DNA from: Epilithonimonas caeni DSM 17710
GTDB lineage: Bacteria; Bacteroidota; Bacteroidia; Flavobacteriales; Weeksellaceae
Direction: 5' to 3'
Assembly (NCBI RefSeq): GCF_000426465.1
Contig: NZ_AUFK01000017.1
Span: forward strand, 1-64,000
Length of the DNA stretch: 64,000 bases
Under the pieces are notes generated by a model. That model made no database searches and was not told the origin of the DNA. It worked only from the letters and a program-made list of their open reading frames with translations. The position numbers and the translations under genes are program-made. This document shows, piece by piece, positions 61,556 to 64,000 of this stretch. Each line of letters starts with the position of its first letter. Within the stretch, counting starts at the first letter, position 1.

Positions 61556-61684
61556 TTTAAACCACAAAAGATTTATTTTAAAAATTCTCACAGATTTCGC
61601 CAATCCAGCAGGTGAAAAATTAAAATCTGTTTAAATTACAAAATCTGCGAGATATAAATCTTTAAAGTTTTTGCGGCTATAAAT
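61556..61684. repeat. Intergenic inverted repeat mixing AACCRCAAAA and CTCRCAGATT words
   Basis: The left arm (61557-61598) reads AAACCACAAAAGATTTATTT and then CTCACAGATTT. The right arm (61640-61684) is AAATCTGCGAGATATAAATC then TTTTTGCGGCTATAAATTT, its complement with short gaps. It joins words that elsewhere occur alone (CTCGCAGATT at 9432 and 10708, AACCACA at 12307). Confidence 0.7.
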
Positions 61685-63436
61685 TTACTCAATTACAGTC
61701 TTATATTTTTTTGTTTCTGAGCTATTTTTTCTATCAGTTTGATTGGTTGAAATTTTCGCCCCGACATCCATTCCCATTCCGAATTTCAAATTATCATTCA
61801 CCAAAACCGGAAGTCTTCCAGAGATTTTTGTCTGTCCAAGAATTCCGTTAGCTGTTGCCTTCATCGAGTCGTCATTATTTTCATAAGAAATCAAAACTGT
61901 GGAAACCTTCGAGATATCAATATCCTTCAAAGCATAAGGACTTCCGAAAACATCCAGAATGACAGTTTGATTTTTACTTAGATCTGATAAAATTTTCTTG
62001 CTTGCGTCCGAAATTTTGTAGGGTTTGTAAGCTGTAGAATTATCTTTGTGGAAACCTACAATCACTTTTGAATGAGCAGGAATTGTATTGATTTCGTTAG
62101 CTTTTTTTACAATGACAGTTGTTCCTGTATTGATCTGGGCGAGGAAAGTTTCATAAGCTGCTTCTTCTAAAGGAATGTAATAGTAAGTTTCTTTGCAATC
62201 GAGAGGCAAAAGTCTTTTTTCGTCTTTGATCAATGTCAAAGCATTCGAGTACATTTTCTGAACCAAAGCAGAATGTGAGGCATTATTCAAATCATCGTTC
62301 ACATTTTCCGGATTGATGTTATTGTATTGGTTTATGCCTAAATAATACTTGGTCAAAAGAATTTTTTTAACGCTCTCCTCTACTCTATCTTGGGAAATTT
62401 CTCCGTTATCAATTGCTTTTTGAATCAACTTTTTCCCAGTCGAAACATCTTGTGAAAACAACATAATATCATTTCCCGCTTTGAAAGCCAATGCGTCTAA
62501 TTCCCCAGCCTTGAATTTATTGGCAACAGCTCCCATATTCAGTGCATCTGTGATGATCAAACCTTTGTAACCAAGCTTTTCTTTTAAAAGACCTGTCACT
62601 ATTTTTTTAGAAACCGAAGCCGGGATTCCCTTTTCGTTTTCCAAAGTCGGAACATAAAGATGCGCAACCATTACACCGCCAATGCCTTTATCCATCAATG
62701 CCTTGAAAGGTGCTATTTCAGTTTTTTCCAAGCGTTCCAAGTTGTGAGAAACAACGGGCAAATCCAAATGCGAATCTGTAGAAGTGTCACCATGGCCCGG
62801 AAAATGTTTAATAGCAGCCAAAATTTTATTATCCTGTAAACCGTTGGAATATGCCAAAGCAGAATTCACAACATTATTGACATCAGAACCAAAACTTCGG
62901 TTTCCGATAATCGGATTATTTGGATTGGTATTGACATCCACAACCGGTGCAAAATCCCAATTGATTCCCATCCTTTTACAATCCTCGGCAATTTTTCCAG
63001 CCATCTCATAAACCAGATTTTTATCCCGAATTGCACCTAAGGTTATCGCCCAAGGAAATTTATGCGCTTTTGCAATTCTTTGAAATACCCCCCATTCTGC
63101 ATCCATTCCTATCATCAATGGTACTTTTGATTTTGACTGGAACTCATTTACCAGATTGATTTCTCTCGCCGCATCATCCTGCATCAGGATCAATCCCCCG
63201 ATTTTATCCTGTATTACAATATTTCTTACATAAGAAATATGAGCTTCATCCTTGTTGGTGTAAAGTGCTACAATGAACAACTGTCCCAACTTCTCATCCT
63301 GTGAAAGTGATCTATAAGTTTTATCGACCCAATCATTCGCTTTCTTAATATCCGAACTGGAAATATTTTTCGGCTGATACTGAGTGAAATAAAATTGGGA
63401 AATAAAAGTTATTATAAGAAGACTTAACTTTTTCAT
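61685..63436 (-). CDS. GH3 beta-N-acetylhexosaminidase (NagZ-like), secreted
   Basis: A 583-residue exported glycoside hydrolase. A signal peptide (to about 18) is followed by the GH3 barrel with VPLMIGMDAEWGVFQR, the NagZ-type loop KHFPGHGDTSTDSHLDLP (Asp/His catalytic dyad region) and the nucleophile Asp in GLIITDALNMGAV. A C-terminal alpha/beta domain follows (from about 390). It removes terminal GlcNAc, probably from peptidoglycan fragments. Many Bacteroidetes relatives carry an extra beta-lactamase-like domain, which is absent here. Upstream of bshA on the same strand, separated by a repeat. Confidence 0.92.
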   Translation of the reverse strand: MKKLSLLIITFISQFYFTQYQPKNISSSDIKKANDWVDKTYRSLSQDEKLGQLFIVALYTNKDEAHISYVRNIVIQDKIGGLILMQDDAAREINLVNEFQSKSKVPLMIGMDAEWGVFQRIAKAHKFPWAITLGAIRDKNLVYEMAGKIAEDCKRMGINWDFAPVVDVNTNPNNPIIGNRSFGSDVNNVVNSALAYSNGLQDNKILAAIKHFPGHGDTSTDSHLDLPVVSHNLERLEKTEIAPFKALMDKGIGGVMVAHLYVPTLENEKGIPASVSKKIVTGLLKEKLGYKGLIITDALNMGAVANKFKAGELDALAFKAGNDIMLFSQDVSTGKKLIQKAIDNGEISQDRVEESVKKILLTKYYLGINQYNNINPENVNDDLNNASHSALVQKMYSNALTLIKDEKRLLPLDCKETYYYIPLEEAAYETFLAQINTGTTVIVKKANEINTIPAHSKVIVGFHKDNSTAYKPYKISDASKKILSDLSKNQTVILDVFGSPYALKDIDISKVSTVLISYENNDDSMKATANGILGQTKISGRLPVLVNDNLKFGMGMDVGAKISTNQTDRKNSSETKKYKTVIE

Positions 63437-63550
63437 ATTTTGAAAATCTAAAATTCAGAAAGTTTCCATAAAGATATTAATTCCACGGAAAAAAGCTATT
63501 TTTATGGTCTGTATTTTGTAATTAAATTTTAACGTAAATATTTAAAACCT

Positions 63551-64000
63551 ATGAAAAAATTATTTCCCTTTGTAATTGCAGCTATTTTTAGCTTTTTACT
63601 AATAAGTTGTGACCGTACAGAATATGTTGACAACTCTACTCCGGCAGATTATCCAGCCGTTTATGACCTTACAAATGTTAACTTTTCATATGATTCTAAT
63701 TCTGGACTAGGAACAATTTCGAGAGAATTTGCAAATGCAATGTATGACTCAGATATTGTCCTAATCTATAGAAGAGTTGGTACCAGTAGTAATGCTCCTG
63801 TATGGCAACCATTACCGCAAACAATATATAATATTGAAGTAGGCACAGAAACTAACCATGAATTGGATTATACATTTGATTTCACAAAATATGATTTTGC
63901 TATCTATGCAAGTGGAACGTTCAATTTAACTTTGAGACCAGAATTTATTAACAACCAAACTTTCAGAGTTGTTTTAGTTCCTGCTGTTATGGGGAAAAAT
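63551..64000 (+). CDS. Lipoprotein of unknown function (3' end outside window)
   Basis: A frame from ATG 63551 stays open to the window end (150 codons). It starts with a signal peptide and lipobox (FSFLLISC, Cys20), then DRTEYVDNSTPADYPAVYDL. The rest is beta-rich (YDLTNVNFSYDSNSG, DIVLIYRRVG, LDYTFDFTKYDF), suggesting a compact surface or periplasmic domain. I do not recognise the family. No clear TAnnTTTG box is seen upstream. Confidence 0.75.
   Translation, partial: MKKLFPFVIAAIFSFLLISCDRTEYVDNSTPADYPAVYDLTNVNFSYDSNSGLGTISREFANAMYDSDIVLIYRRVGTSSNAPVWQPLPQTIYNIEVGTETNHELDYTFDFTKYDFAIYASGTFNLTLRPEFINNQTFRVVLVPAVMGKN

Overview
The window is a continuous stretch of core chromosome from a low-GC member of the Bacteroidetes, class Flavobacteriia. 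I place it near Chryseobacterium in the Weeksellaceae; that placement is an inference. The evidence is the Bacteroidetes promoter signature (TAnnTTTG, often with TTG or TTTG about 19-21 bp upstream) in front of many genes, the scarcity of Shine-Dalgarno sequences, two type IX secretion C-terminal sorting domains, the regulator PorX, a 190-residue ribosomal protein S16, BshA, DUF4292/DUF4254/DUF2851 proteins, and dispersed intergenic inverted repeats. I see no prophage, intact insertion sequence, CRISPR array or tRNA.

Layout. 1-400: 5' end of a 16S rRNA gene on the minus strand with two tandem candidate promoters. 0.9-5 kb: a RibB protein with a degenerate RibA half, an M1-like metallopeptidase and a dienoyl-CoA-reductase-like SDR. 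5.2-10.7 kb: an accessory redox and regulation cluster (SDR, AraC regulator, aldo/keto reductase, paralogous AraC regulator, HxlR regulator divergent from an azoreductase). 10.8-17.3 kb: dihydroorotase, GH92 mannosidase, a polysaccharide flippase and a sugar nucleotidyltransferase. 17.4-21.7 kb: an envelope operon (DUF4292 lipoprotein, EnvC-like degenerate LytM protein, TatA, DUF4254, lipoprotein, intact RibA). 21.8-27.7 kb: HU, panD, a flippase-like membrane protein, DUF2130, uvrC. 27.7-36.9 kb: gingipain-like C25 protease, TRIC-type channel, exonuclease III, PorX, RNase G, a 30-residue basic protein, HU/IHF and mutY. 37.0-40.2 kb: cobalamin riboswitch, BtuB-like receptor and a BtuG-like surface lipoprotein. 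40.4-49 kb: NDH-2, trmD, a serine hydrolase, a GreA-type protein, a nitroreductase, a large T9SS type B protein, and rpsP-rimM. 49-64 kb: serine hydrolase, AraC regulator, asnS, rpoN, the sdhCAB operon, PspC, DUF2851, bshA, a GH3 hexosaminidase and the start of a lipoprotein gene.

How the parts fit together. Riboflavin synthesis is split: the first gene keeps only the RibB activity by motif, while the intact GTP cyclohydrolase II lies 20 kb away. Vitamin B12 uptake is a self-contained unit of riboswitch, outer-membrane transporter and surface binder. PorX controls type IX secretion, and two proteins carrying type IX sorting domains are encoded within 15 kb of it. The SDR and aldo/keto reductase promoters share an unusual architecture (21-bp-phased half-sites at the same distance from an identical 13-nt box), which suggests co-activation by the neighbouring AraC paralogues.

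No wholly new multi-gene system is evident. The most interesting items are that twin-promoter architecture, the 30-residue ribosomal-type gene, candidate leaderless genes, the nested intergenic repeats, and a small secreted-peptide gene with an apparent frameshift.
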